Both the position numbers and the translations under genes were made by a program. A stretch of 64,000 nucleotides of DNA from Paraphysomonas bandaiensis (Eukaryota > Chrysophyceae), in the NCBI GenBank assembly GCA_965644295.1, contig CBFFRP010000211.1, positions 50,585 to 114,584 of the forward strand, read 5' to 3'. Under the pieces are notes generated by a model, which was not told the DNA's origin, searched no databases, and saw only the letters and a list, made by a program, of their open reading frames with translations. This document shows, piece after piece, positions 1-13,300 of this stretch. Every line of letters starts with the position of its first letter. Position 1 is the stretch's first letter.

Positions 1-1278
1 TCACTATAATGTTGTCATTGCAATCAAGTTTGATATATGTCTACAAAAAGAATAACAGTAACGCAATACTCATTACTATAACTCACATCTAACACAGTTC
101 GATCAGCCTTTGGCAATTAACTCAGCTAGGTAGTCATCTGAAGAGCATGAAATAATCTACCACTCGCTATTGAACCATCTGCCAACTGGCATTCGATTAT
201 ATTGCATGAAATGGAAGTGCACGTATCATCCACATTGTGAAGCTATAATCATGCTTTGTCGCAAATTGTACAGTGTATTCATTGGATGAGCTCAGTGTAC
301 ATAAATGCATTACACTGGAAAAAGAATCAAAAAGTTAATATTACAAAGTACAGTTGAACGAGTTATGTGAACTGTGAGCTCCTGATCAGTGCAACTAAAC
401 TTTTTATCTCAGTGTTGCGCACAGTATTCATCCTGCTGCACTTAATATAATGGTGTTTCTGAAAGCTTATCACCACTTATACCCTGATGTATACTCCACG
501 AACGTGATGATGCCGTTACCACTGATGGATTAGAGGATGAGTATGAAGTATGAAGAAATTGTGATTAGCTCAGCAGTAGGTAGTTATTTTTTGCTGCGTA
601 GTGGGTTTGGTTATCATGTGATCTTATTAACATGTACTAAAAACAGAATATACGTATATATTTAGCTGCTGGTTAATGGTTAATGGTAAATTGTACTAAT
701 ATACTGCAAACTGCAAAATATATAATATATTGACAATAGTATTGTTGAAACGATTGGAAATGTATTACGATGTATTGTTGAACAATTGTTCCCTGGCATA
801 TACGTACCATCACATATGCTATGAAGAACACTTGAACAAATTAAAATAATAATATTATTTTACATCGCCAGGTATAACTATGCTGTGCTTGTAGAAAACT
901 GCACAATCCTGATGTAGGTATTCGCATTCGAATCTGAACGGTACTACTTGAAGAGCATGAGACAGTATTACGATTCGTATAACATTGTCGCCAGTAATAT
1001 CTTCTTGTACTAATAGTGGTGCATGAGTGAATAGCACCCATAAGATTCAATGGGTACAAGAACTGATATGACTGTGCGAGAAAAAATATAGAATACATAT
1101 GGTTCAGAGCAAAAAATATATATACAACGACCACTGCATATTAATTTATTCTTCCGATATGAATTAACATACTGAATACTGAAGCAAAAGAATTATAGAA
1201 TCCATATTTTGTGTTCAAAAGAGTTTTGTAATACAATGTCTAGAAGTATCATTGCCGCTAATAGACGGTAATGACTAG
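1..1278. other. Gene-free AT-rich stretch
   Basis: I see no supportable gene here. Open frames are short, AT-rich and without protein-like composition or splice-extended similarity. The right part is the 3' flank of the minus-strand COPI-associated gene that ends at 1279. Confidence 0.5.
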
Positions 1279-2216
1279 TTACATCGCATCAGCTCTGTAC
1301 CATGCAATAAACTCTTCGTATTGAATTTTCCCGTCGCCATTGGCGTCAAGAAGGAGAAGCGCGGACTCAAGAGAATTATAGTCCAGTGGTGACCCCAGTT
1401 CTTGGCACAGAGGGGCAAGCCTATATATGTATAAAATTATCATTCGAATTTCGTAGACGTGGTGTATTTTCATATATATTCACTAATAACAAGTAAAACG
1501 TTGCCCGCAAATGACACAAGCACACATAAACGATTTATTGTTACATATAGGATGACGTAAACACTTACTCTGCAGTCGACAAACACCCATCCCTATCCTT
1601 GTCGTGTTGTTGAAACAATGCGGCTACTCTTTGAGAATCGAATTGCTCATCTTTTATTTTGGCTAGCTGCTGCTGAGCGCTTCGATTCGAATAAAACAAA
1701 ACAACACCAATAGAAATTACAAATAGGCCAGAAATAAAGGAAAATATGCCCCCTTTTGCGCAAAGAATAGTTCCACAAAAAACATAAAATGCGCCACGGC
1801 CGTAAGGTAAATACAAGAAGTGGGCTTCTCGTCTAAGTAGTGCTAGGTATTCTTTAGATAAAGTTTGGTTTTTGTATTCTAATATCACGGCAATAGCCCC
1901 AAAGCATACTAAATACACATTTAGTAGGGCCTTGAGAGGGGAGAGGCTCGTGAGTTCGAGCAGAACACAGAGGGCCCCATTGAGAATCATGAGACTCCCT
2001 GCACATAACCCGAGAACTTTCCAGCTATATCCACCTTCTTCGGCATACTTCTGTAGAGCTGCACTGCGTCAACACTCAGATTTTTGCAAAGAATATGGAA
2101 CTGGCTTACAATTTCTCGGATGCGATCCGCTTTCCACTTTCAATGCCCTTCATAGCCATGCTCTTTGCCTCTTCAACATCAACATCATCCCCAAGTATTT
2201 TAGTATATTCACTCAT
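1279..2216 (-). CDS. COPI-associated membrane protein with C-terminal EF-hands
   Basis: Three exons: 2216-2110, 2063-1569 and 1420-1279, joined by GT-AG introns of 46 and 148 nt; together they give 247 residues. The soluble N-terminus (MSEYTKILGDD...) is followed by a segment reading LQKYAEEGGYSWKVLGLCAG and four hydrophobic helices containing GRGAFYVFCG. This matches the COPI-associated protein family (Golgi/vesicle membrane proteins). The C-terminus carries two EF-hand calcium loops, DKDRDGCLSTAE (split by intron 2) and DANGDGKIQYEE, so calcium binding is likely. The start is the first ATG of an exon whose splice to exon 2 restores the family motif. It is head-to-head with the transporter at 2642. 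The fusion of COPI-assoc and EF-hands is read directly; a role in Golgi traffic is inferred from the family. Confidence 0.82.
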
Positions 2217-2641
2217 ATTAGCAATCAGGATAATATGCCGTTGCGGAGAGTTTAGTGAACTTGAAACAATGTTGCTGTTAATTCAATGCGAGTTCAACTA
2301 AACCGCATCGTAACCATCCAAATATGATTGGACATATTTCTATACAACCAATCATCATCTAACTAGGATGATCAAAGCGAATCTACTGGTCCAATTTAAA
2401 ATATCATGCTAAAATACAGGAAGAAAGACGACATCAAATCTAGAAATACAGGAATTTCAGGACATCAGCTTTCGAATTTTTTGTAAAATGGAGGCTGTAT
2501 ACAGCGGAGTATACCCGGTATATACCAGCAGCATACACACAGAGTAGAGAGCCAATTGCAATGCCAGCACACTGCATCTATATATGGATTGCAACTGCAC
2601 CGCTATAGACATTAGCACTCTACCACCAAACATCTGTTGAT
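2217..2641. promoter_or_regulatory. Shared 425-bp divergent intergenic region
   Basis: This gap lies between the ATGs of two head-to-head genes (COPI-associated protein, minus; TPT transporter, plus) and must hold both promoters and 5' UTRs. I could not assign a TATA box or a specific factor site. Confidence 0.45.
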
Positions 2642-3610
2642 ATGTTTCTTTTGGTGGGTTCTCTTTGGTTTCTTTCTTCAGCACTTCTATCGACCTATGC
2701 CAATACTACTTTTCTTATGTACTTCAAGGACCCTGTGCTGCACACACTCATACGATTCGCCGGGTCTGCTGCATTGGGAAGCTTAACCCTTATTGTTAGT
2801 GGAGATATTCATGTGAACGAGGCTTTATCTGTATCTGTTAATGTTGCACAACCGGCTGTACTGCTCTGGCTTGCCAACTACGCCAACAGTATCGCTCTGC
2901 AGGAAGCAGGCATTACTTTAACCTACGTCCTTAAGGCTGGAATACCTGTTTTCACTGTTCTGGTTTGTGCTGCTTCCGGCCAGAAGATCCCTGTTGTGAT
3001 TTACTTGTCATTACTTCCAATATGTTTGGGGGTTGGGCTGGCTTGTATGGGGGACCTCAATTTCACCGTCATTGGTTTTACTGCAGCTCTCACCAGCGCA
3101 CTGGCACAAACATTTATGAATATTTCAATCAAATCAGTAAGGACAAAAATGGGATATAGTGGAATGAAATCTTTTTGGGGGATGTCAATCGTTTGTACAA
3201 TTGTGACCTTCGTAGTTATGCTCACCGGCGGGATTGCAGCAACAGGCCAAGGTGAGAGTAGTACGTTCAATACATTTGAGAAAGTAACCGCAGCCTACAC
3301 CGCACTTTTGAATGGTGATAACTGGCCTGTTGTACTTATATTTATAGCAGCTCTGGCATATTACATAGAGTACGCGTTGAATTTTGTCTTTGTGGGTTTT
3401 GTGAGCAGTGTGGCATTCAGTGTCAGCGATATTGCGCGCCGCGTGGCGATCATTTCTATCGGCTCAGTTGTATTTAACAAACAACTCACAGTCATGAATT
3501 GGGTTGGAATTGCGGTCGCTTTAGGTGGTGTTTTGTGGTACACACATTTAGAGAACGAGAGAGCGGTTGCCGATGCAGTAAAAAAGAATGATGGCGCCAA
3601 GTCGATGTGA
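2642..3610 (+). CDS. Triose-phosphate/sugar-phosphate transporter family protein (DMT superfamily)
   Basis: Intronless, 322 residues, about ten hydrophobic segments. The family signature is clear in the middle: NYANSIALQEAGITLTYVLK, then AGIPVFTVLV, YLSLLPICLGVGLA and a GFTAALTSALAQ stretch ending in an ISIKS lysine. This is the usual TPT/nucleotide-sugar translocator pattern, in which helix lysines contact the phosphate. The family exchanges phosphorylated C3-C6 sugars for phosphate, or moves nucleotide sugars across Golgi or plastid membranes. The N-terminus starts almost directly in helix 1, with no long presequence, so a plastid-targeted form is less likely than an endomembrane one unless an upstream exon was missed. 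The substrate cannot be told from sequence alone. Confidence 0.85.
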   Translation: MFLLVGSLWFLSSALLSTYANTTFLMYFKDPVLHTLIRFAGSAALGSLTLIVSGDIHVNEALSVSVNVAQPAVLLWLANYANSIALQEAGITLTYVLKAGIPVFTVLVCAASGQKIPVVIYLSLLPICLGVGLACMGDLNFTVIGFTAALTSALAQTFMNISIKSVRTKMGYSGMKSFWGMSIVCTIVTFVVMLTGGIAATGQGESSTFNTFEKVTAAYTALLNGDNWPVVLIFIAALAYYIEYALNFVFVGFVSSVAFSVSDIARRVAIISIGSVVFNKQLTVMNWVGIAVALGGVLWYTHLENERAVADAVKKNDGAKSM

Positions 3611-4277
3611 ATATGTCGTTCGTATAGAAGCACGAGTGTTCTATATAGCAACCGTTGTTGTGTTTGTAATACGCAAGAGAATAATTTTAAGTATGGTTTA
3701 GTGAAACTTTTTGTGTTTTTGTTGGACTTCTAAATTCACTATGCATTCCACAATGACAATGTCAAGCAGAAGCCTAAGTAAACTTCTTGTCCTTTAGCTT
3801 ACTGCTCATTTTATAGACGCAACAGATTGTTAATGCTGCAATAAATTTTCGCTAGTGCTACGTATTGAAATGTCTACATGAAGTCGAGTACACTATTGAC
3901 TATTGCACACCTTGATGGCAGAAAACGAGAAGGTTCCCTCTGGTAACATTGTAGTGTGACAGATCTTGTAGAGCAGATAAAATAGTTCAGTTCGCTATTA
4001 TTTCATTTTATATATGTATTCACGTATTCGAATTAGCGATCCTTTATATCGAGTTTCAATTGTATATCACCTACTCTGCAAGCCCAACTCCCTATAGCAA
4101 ATTCATTGAGGCTGGAATTACTACTATATATTTTCATGTACAATATTGATGCATTTCATCAGTGAACAATATAATATCAATAGTTTGATATATATATACC
4201 TAATTAGTACTATTACCATGTATTATGCAAAAGCGCCTCACCTAAATATCGTACTGAATCCAGGTTAAACAATGTGC
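3611..4277. other. Tail-to-tail intergenic region
   Basis: This AT-rich stretch separates the convergent 3' ends of the transporter and the LMF-like gene. I see no gene, RNA or clear repeat in it. Confidence 0.5.
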
Positions 4278-6879
4278 TCACGACATGAAGAGTGATTTTA
4301 TAACCATTCCCACAACCACGAAACTCACAACTTTAACATTCCCAGATATATTTCGCAACTTCTCACATTCACAGATGATAAATTGTAAGCCACTCCACAG
4401 AAGACTGCTGTGCTTAACACTTTTACATTTAGCATAAGCTTCTTCCTTAGTCACTCTTGCTCGCATAGAGTGCCCATATCCGCTGAGAAATTTCTTCACT
4501 GACTCATTGCTCTTGTCGATTGCAACTGTGTACTCCTTTCCAGGACCTCGTCGCTGCCACCACTTGGAGCGCGTTTCAGTTCCAACCAACTCCACACCAG
4601 GTATACCACGACTCCAAGACGTATTTAAACGAGTAAAGTCGTATTCATAGAGTGTTGCCCGCACAGCACCCGGCGGGACAGATTTGAAAGGATACTCAGT
4701 CTGATCGAGAAGAGAGATGACTTCATAACTGTCATCCTGAAGAAGTTTGTGAAGGAAATTAATAAACCACGAATGATGCGTGTACGACCCCAAAGCTGCA
4801 AACCACCTAAAAAAGAAATAAGATAAAACAATCAAGCCACTGAACTGAAATAAAAAAGTAACGCAGTAGAACACATCTAAGGAAAAAATATCAATATACT
4901 ACACAATAACATACATACTTAAACTCAAACTATAATGTTTCAGTAATTAAAAATATTACACTCTACAAAACAATAATTAAATATGCACAGCATATCACGC
5001 ATCATATCGACATACATATGCCAGTCCAATCTGGGCTGATGGGGAACTACGAAAGTGGGCATTTTTGTCACATTTCCGGGTTTGTGTAAAAATGGGATCT
5101 CTAGCCACTCTCCAGTAGCACTATCCATCCCTTCTACAATTATTTCTGGCCGAGCTACGTGCGCTGGAGGAATGCCCCCGATTCCAGGAGAACTAAACGG
5201 CTTCCCGACACCGGTCATCTGACGAAACAACCCATATCCGGAAGAAATATGCAGCATTTGAAATTCGCGTAGGGAAGTAGCATGCTTAACTGAAGGGTGA
5301 ATGTACGGTGCAACGCTTCCCCCTATATGCATCAGTGGTATAGCGCTGACCTGAATGTACACTATTCCAACTAGCAACGAAACTATCAAAGATACCAATC
5401 GGATCATGCCAACACGCCACGGAGCAGTTCTGACAGTATGAATCATTTCACGAAATCCTTGCAGCCCCATAAAAAAGACAGATATACCTAAAAATAACTA
5501 AGCACACATATAAAATTATTGTGCTTCCTGAAACTCACCCATTGCACTAACACAACACGGGGTAATGTATTCAGCCAAATGGAAGTCATGTCTCATGCGA
5601 ACTTGTACATTATCCATTAGATAACTTAAGTTTTCGACCCTCATGGAGGTCGGCCAGGTCACTTCAAACATCTTCACCATACTCCATATAACAAAAAAAA
5701 TCACAAATATCGTCTGAAGAGCATTCCCTGCGAAACAAAATAACAGCCTGTAAATACTGCACGGTATTCCTTTCACATTCAAAAAGTAATACATTCATAC
5801 AATACAGAAAGAATATCAATCTTAAAACTCACCCATATAAACTGAGGCTACATGCTTCCTAGGCTGTGGTAGAGACATTCCTACTAACGAAATTGAATCA
5901 CTCGCCCATACAGGAACCAGCAAAGCCAGGGCAAGTAAATTGAAAAAATTATAGTTGCCAGTGGCTATAATTAAAACTTGGAGGATAGCTTGTAAAATAG
6001 CACCAATTCGACGAGTTAGACGAAATGGAGCCAGCATAAGAAAAGTGTACGGGATTTCAATCAAGAGAGTAGCAGCGACCCCCATGCGCAAAAGAAGAGG
6101 ATGTAACTGATGAACATACCAGGACAGTCCATTTGGAAGGCATTGGGTCGCAAAATGATACTGTTGATAAAATATCAGTTACACATACACACTAATTAGT
6201 TTAAGATTTAAAACAAATAAACGCAGAAATACACGATAATAGAATATAGTTTCAAAAACAATATAACATTAGAAATGGCACAGAATAAAGAGAATATATT
6301 ACACTGCCCCACCTCCAGTGCAGTCAAACCTTCCCAGGTAGGACACCGGGATTGCAACTTCACGACTCCAGCCATGAACATCAGTTTCCACATAAGAAAG
6401 CGAAAACACCAATTCAGAAGTTTATATTGTTCGCTTCGTTGAAACAGTGAGGCGATAATACAGAGAAAGCCAACTTCAAGTAGTAATATATCCCACTGGA
6501 AACCGAGAAATACTTGACCAACAAGATACAAGGACAAATACGAAAGCCAAAGTATGACCCACAGCAGATTGTAATGATAACCGACACTTACAAGCACACT
6601 GCAAACTATGCCAAGAAGTAAAAGAAACTCACAACATGCATCGACAGACACTCCCATATCGTCCGCGTAATGCACCACAGATGGAAACTGTAAAAAATTC
6701 CAAAGAAAGGAGACAATAGAGTCATATCCGTGATGCTTAGGAACCCGGGAGATAAAGTCCTCCACGGGAAGGATGCCGTTGATGCCCAAGAGGCCTGGAA
6801 ACTGGACATAGAGAGACACAAAGGCAGCGAGATATATGACACCGATGAGCTTATACAACATCTTGTTATCGTTTGACAT
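4278..6879 (-). CDS. Lipase maturation factor-like ER membrane protein (LMF1/2 family)
   Basis: Five exons: 6879-6313, 6160-5833, 5727-5539, 5487-5016 and 4806-4278. All joins keep phase and give 694 residues. Polytopic N-terminal half; conserved LMF landmarks include FLGFQWDILLLEVGFL, the segment CPTWEGLTALE joined across intron 1 to YHFATQCLPNGLSWYVHQL, and, across intron 4, DWHM joined to WFAALGSY. The C-terminal half is soluble with tryptophan-rich LMF features. Animal LMF1 acts in the ER on folding of dimeric lipases; in protists the client is unknown, so the function here is inferred only from family. The start is the ATG at 6879, 18 nt before the first helix. It is head-to-head with the giant surface protein gene at 7337. 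Confidence 0.85.
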
Positions 6880-7336
6880 GGCGATATCTTCTTAATGAAG
6901 CTTCATATATAGCATATTTAAACTGTGCTGAGGACTGCAGGTGCACTCTGTATATGCATGTTCCACTCTGAGGAGTGTGAGCTATAACGTCAATAGTTCG
7001 CAGCATATGGACACAACCCACAGAGGGCCTAAAAAAAGGTGGGCTTTTAAGGCCTGTGAAGACTGAAAAAGGGGAGTTTCTATATTCCTACTGCAACAGT
7101 GTACTGCTTTCCTACAGGCAGAGCGAGTTTATCATGTAGAGCCGGTCACAGAACACTAAAGAAGAGTGTGTCGTATATAATAACAGAATCAAACACTAAT
7201 GAGCAGTGAACCAGTAGACTCAGAGTGTACTGAGAGAGTGAGTGAATACTTTATGTGAGCTGAAGCCATGTCTCTCTATCAGAGTATTTGAACTATGATC
7301 ATGCCTGTGGACCGAACTATATAATCCTCTGTAGTT
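6880..7336. promoter_or_regulatory. Shared 457-bp divergent intergenic region
   Basis: This gap lies between the ATGs of the LMF-like gene (minus) and the giant LRR/REJ protein gene (plus). It must carry both transcription starts. No individual site is assignable by eye. Confidence 0.45.
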
Positions 7337-10300
7337 ATGGGGTCACACGTACATCTCGTGCGTTATTTGATGATTTATTTTGTTTTGGTGGTCTCATTCT
7401 CACTTCATTCTAATGCAAATTCTCGTGATGTGTCTTCTTATTCCTCTCTAGCAAACAGTGTCTTGTGTGATCTCATTCAATCAACTTCTATGCGTGAAAA
7501 TGTGGGTACGAGTTGGTCTTGTGACACTGTCGCATATTCAAAATGCAGCTGGGAAGGATTGCTTTGTTCCAATGGGACAATAATAGCGGTTTCCTTGTCT
7601 TCAAGAGGGTTACATGGCACAATTCCGTCATCATTGGGACTACTCACGAGCGTTCGAAGTATCGATTTGTCAAGCAATTTTCTTTCTGGACCTCTGCCGT
7701 CTACTATCGGCAAACTTGTTCTTCTGGAGTCACTCTACCTGCAGAGTAACCTATTGTCAGGCTCCATTCCGTCGTCACTCTCCCTCATGCATCATCTTGT
7801 ACATTTCGATGTATCACACAACTTCCTGACTGGGATGTTACCGTCATCATTAGAGAAGCTTTCCTATAAAAATTCATTCGACGCCAGCTACAACTTAGTG
7901 ACTGTAATAAATCCTTCATGTACACCAACACTAGTACCGGTATCTCTATTGACATCATCTCCTACATATCAACCTACATTATCACCAACGCTTTCACCAT
8001 CTGGCGAAACGTCCACAGGTTCACCGTCGTTACCAGCGAGTGCGACTCCAACTGCTTCACCAACTCGGAATCCTTCATGTACACCAACACTAGTACCGGT
8101 ATCTCTATTGACATCATCTCCTACATATCAACCTACATTATCACCAACGCTTCCACCATCTGGCGAAACGTCCACAGGTTCACCGTCGTTACCAGCGAGT
8201 GCGACTCCAACTGCTTCACCAACTCGGAATCCTTCATGTACACCAACACTAGTACCGGTATCTCTATTGACATCATCTCCTACATATCAACCTACATTAT
8301 CACCAACGCTTTCACCATCTGGCGAAACGTCCACAGGTTCACCGTCGTTACCAGCGAGTGCGACTCCAACTGCTTCACCAACTCGGAATCCTTCATGTAC
8401 ACCAACACTAGTACCGGTATCTCTATTGACATCATCTCCTACATATCAACCTACATTATCACCAACGCTTCCACCATCTGGCGAAACGTCCACAGGTTCA
8501 CCGTCGTTACCAGCGAGTGCGACTCCAACTGCTTCACCAACTCGGAGTCCTTCATGTACACCAACACTAGTACCGGTATCTCTATTGACATCATCTCCTA
8601 CATATCAACCTACATTATCACCAACGCTTTCACCATCTGGCGAAACGTCCACAGGTTCACCGTCGTTACCAGCGAGTGCGACTCCAACTGCTTCACCAAC
8701 TCGGAATCCTTCATGTACACCAACACTAGTACCGGTATCTCTATTGACATCATCTCCTACATATCAACCTACATTATCACCAACGCTTCCACCATCTGGC
8801 GAAACGTCCACAGGTTCACCGTCGTTACCAGCGAGTGCGACTCCAACTGCTTCACCAACTCGGAATCCTTCATGTACACCAACACTAGTACCGGTATCTC
8901 TATTGACATCATCTCCTACATATCAACCTACATTATCACCAACGCTTTCACCATCTGGCGAAACGTCCACAGGTTCACCGTCGTTACCAGCGAGTGCGAC
9001 TCCAACTGCTTCACCAACTCGGAATCCTTCATGTACACCAACACTAGTACCGGTATCTCTATTGACATCATCTCCTACATATCAACCTACATTATCACCA
9101 ACGCTTCCACCATCTGGCGAAACGTCCACAGGTTCACCGTCGTTACCAGCGAGTGCGACTCCAACTGCTTCACCAACTCGGAGTCCTTCATGTACACCAA
9201 CACTAGTACCGGTATCTCTATTGACATCATCTCCTACATATCAACCTACATTATCACCAACGCTTTCACCATCTGGCGAAACGTCCACAGGTTCACCGTC
9301 GTTACCAGCGAGTGCGACTCCAACTGCTTCACCAACTCGGAATCCTTCATGTACACCAACACTAGTACCGGTATCTCTATTGACATCATCTCCTACATAT
9401 CAACCTACATTATCACCAACGCTTCCACCATCTGGCGAAACGTCCACAGGTTCACCGTCGTTACCAGCGAGTGCGACTCCAACTGCTTCACCAACTCGGA
9501 ATCCTTCATGTACACCAACACTAGTACCGGTATCTCTATTGACATCATCTCCTACATATCAACCTACATTATCACCAACGCTTCCACCATCTGGCGAAAC
9601 GTCCACAGGTTCACCGTCGTTACCAGCGAGTGCGACGCCTACGTCAGACTCACCAAGTGGCAACACGACTAGTCATCCATTTCCAGATCCAACTCCCAGT
9701 CCGACACTGTCTCCACTTTCGTTGCCTGTTTTGACCGCTTCTCCGACTTCAAGTGGCAACACGACTAGTCATCCATTTCCAGATCCAACTCCCAGTCCGA
9801 CACTGTCTCCACTTTCGTTGCCTGTTTTGACCGCTTCTCCGACTTCAAGTGGCAACACAACTAGTCATCCATTTCCAGATCCGACTCCCAGTCCGACACT
9901 GTCTCCACTTTCGTTGCCTGTTTTGACCGCTTCTCCGACTTCAAGTGGCAACACGACTAGTCATCCATTTCCAGATCCAACTCCCAGTCCGACACTGTCT
10001 CCACTTTCGTTGCCTGTTTTGACCGCTTCTCCGACTTCAAGTGGCAACACAACTAGTCATCCATTTCCAGATCCGACTCCCAGTCCGACACTGTCTCCAC
10101 TTTCGTTGCCTGTTTTGACCGCTTCTCCGACTTCAAGTGGCAACACAACTAGTCATCCATTTCCAGATCCGACTCCCAGTCCGACACTGTCTCCACTTTC
10201 GTTGCCTGTTTTGACCGCTTCTCCGACTTCAAGTGGCAACACAACTAGTCATCCATTTCCAGATCCGACTCCCAGTCCGACACTGTCTCCACTTTCGTTG

Positions 10301-13300
10301 CCTGTTTTGACCGCTTCTCCGACTTCAAGTGGCAACACGACTAGTCATCCATTTCCAGATCCGACTCCCAGTCCGACACTGTCTCCACTTTCGTTGCCTG
10401 TTTTGACCGCTTCTCCGACTTCAAGTGGCAACACGACTAGTCATCCATTTCCAGATCCGACTCCCAGTCCGACACTGTCTCCACTTTCGTTGCCTGTTTT
10501 GACCGCTTCTCCGACTTCAAGTGGCAACACAACTAGTCATCCATTTCCAGATCCGACTCCCAGTCCGACACTGTCTCCACTTTCGTTGCCTGTTTTGACC
10601 GCTTCTCCGACTTCAAGTGGCAACACAACTAGTCATCCATTTCCAGATCCAACTCCCAGTCCGACACTGTCTCCACTTTCGTTGCCTGTTTTGACCGCTT
10701 CTCCGACTTCAAGTGGCAACACAACTAGTCATCCATTTCCAGATCCGACTCCCAGTCCGACACTGTCTCCACTTTCGTTGCCTGTTTTGACCGCTTCTCC
10801 GACTTCAAGTGGCAACACGACTAGTCATCCATTTCCAGATCCGACTCCCAGTCCGACACTGTCTCCACTTTCGTTGCCTGTTTTGACCGCTTCTCCGACT
10901 TCAAGTGGCAACACAACTAGTCATCCATTTCCAGATCCAACTCCCAGTCCGACACTGTCTCCACTTTCGTTGCCTGTTTTGACCGCTTCTCCGACTTCAA
11001 GTGGCAACACAACTAGTCATCCATTTCCAGATCCGACTCCCAGTCCGACACTGTCTCCACTTTCGTTGCCTGTTTTGACCGCTTCTCCGACTTCAAGTGG
11101 CAACACGACTAGTCATCCATTTCCAGATCCAACTCCCAGTCCGACACTGTCTCCACTTTCGTTGCCTGTTTTGACCGCTTCTCCGACTTCAAGTGGCAAC
11201 ACAACTAGTCATCCATTTCCAGATCCGACTCCCAGTCCGACACTGTCTCCACTTTCGTTGCCTGTTTTGACCGCTTCTCCGACTTCAAGTGGCAACACAA
11301 CTAGTCATCCATTTCCAGATCCAACTCCCAGTCCGACACTGTCTCCACTTTCGTTGCCTGTTTTGACCGCTTCTCCGACTTCAAGTGGCAACACGACTAG
11401 TCATCCATTTCCAGATCCGACTCCCAGTCCGACACTGTCTCCACTTTCGTTGCCTGTTTTGACCGCTTCTCCGACTTCAAGTGGCAACACGACTAGTCAT
11501 CCATTTCCAGATCCAACTCCCAGTCCGACACTGTCTCCACTTTCGTTGCCTGTTTTGACCGCTTCTCCGACTTCAAGTGGCAACACAACTAGTCATCCAT
11601 TTCCAGATCCGACTCCCAGTCCGACACTGTCTCCACTTTCGTTGCCTGTTTTGACCGCTTCTCCGACTTCAAGTGGCAACACAACTAGTCATCCATTTCC
11701 AGATCCAACTCCCAGTCCGACACTGTCTCCACTTTCGTTGCCTGTTTTGACCGCTTCTCCGACTTCAAGTGGCAACACAACTAGTCATCCATTTCCAGAT
11801 CCGACTCCCAGTCCGACACTGTCTCCACTTTCGTTGCCTGTTTTGACCGCTTCTCCGACTTCAAGTGGCAACACGACTAGTCATCCATTTCCAGATCCAA
11901 CTCCCAGTCCGACACTGTCTCCACTTTCGTTGCCTGCTTTGACCGCTTCTCCGACTTCAAGTGGCAACACAACTAGTCATCCATTTCCAGATCCGACTCC
12001 CAGTCCGACACTATCTCCACTTTCGTTGCCTGTTTTGACCGCTTCTCCGACTTCAAGTGGCAACACGACTAGTCATCCATTTCCAGATCCAACTCCCAGT
12101 CCGACACTGTCTCCACTTTCGTTGCCTGTTTTGACCGCTTCTCCGACTTCAAGTGGCAACACAACTAGTCATCCATTTCCAGATCCGACTCCCAGTCCGA
12201 CACTATCTCCACTTTCGTTGCCTGTTTTGACCGCTTCTCCGACTTCAAGTGGCAACACAACTAGTCATCCATTTCCAGATCCAACTCCCAGTCCGACACT
12301 GTCTCCACTTTCGTTGCCTGTTTTGACCGCTTCTCCGACTTCAAGTGGCAACACAACTAGTCATCCATTTCCAGATCCGACTCCCAGTCCGACACTGTCT
12401 CCACTTTCGTTGCCTGTTTTGACCGCTTCTCCGACTTCAAGTGGCAACACAACTAGTCATCCATTTCCAGATCCAACTCCCAGTCCGACACTGTCTCCAC
12501 TTTCGTTGCCTGTTTTGACCGCTTCTCCGACTTCAAGTGGCAACACAACTAGTCATCCATTTCCAGATCCGACTCCCAGTCCGACACTGTCTCCACTTTC
12601 GTTGCCTGTTTTGACCGCTTCTCCGACTTCAAGTGGCAACACGACTAGTCATCCATTTCCAGATCCAACTCCCAGTCCGACACTGTCTCCACTTTCGTTG
12701 CCTGCTTTGACCGCTTCTCCGACTTCAAGTGGCAACACAACTAGTCATCCATTTCCAGATCCGACTCCCAGTCCGACACTATCTCCACTTTCGTTGCCTG
12801 TTTTGACCGCTTCTCCGACTTCAAGTGGCAACACGACTAGTCATCCATTTCCAGATCCAACTCCCAGTCCGACACTGTCTCCACTTTCGTTGCCTGTTTT
12901 GACCGCTTCTCCGACTTCAAGTGGCAACACAACTAGTCATCCATTTCCAGATCCGACTCCCAGTCCGACACTATCTCCACTTTCGTTGCCTGTTTTGACC
13001 GCTTCTCCGACTTCAAGTGGCAACACGACTAGTCATCCATTTCCAGATCCAACTCCCAGTCCGACACTGTCTCCACTTTCGTTGCCTGTTTTGACCGCTT
13101 CTCCGACTTCAAGTGGCAACACAACTAGTCATCCATTTCCAGATCCGACTCCCAGTCCGACACTGTCTCCACTTTCGTTGCCTGTTTTGACCGCTTCTCC
13201 GACTTCAAGTGGCAACACAACTAGTCATCCATTTCCAGATCCGACTCCCAGTCCGACACTGTCTCCACTTTCGTTGCCTGTTTTGACCGCTTCTCCGACT

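Noticed and set aside
2965-3651. Overlapping ORFs on both strands in the transporter gene
   Set aside because: They are frame shadows of the 322-residue transporter, which has the family motifs.
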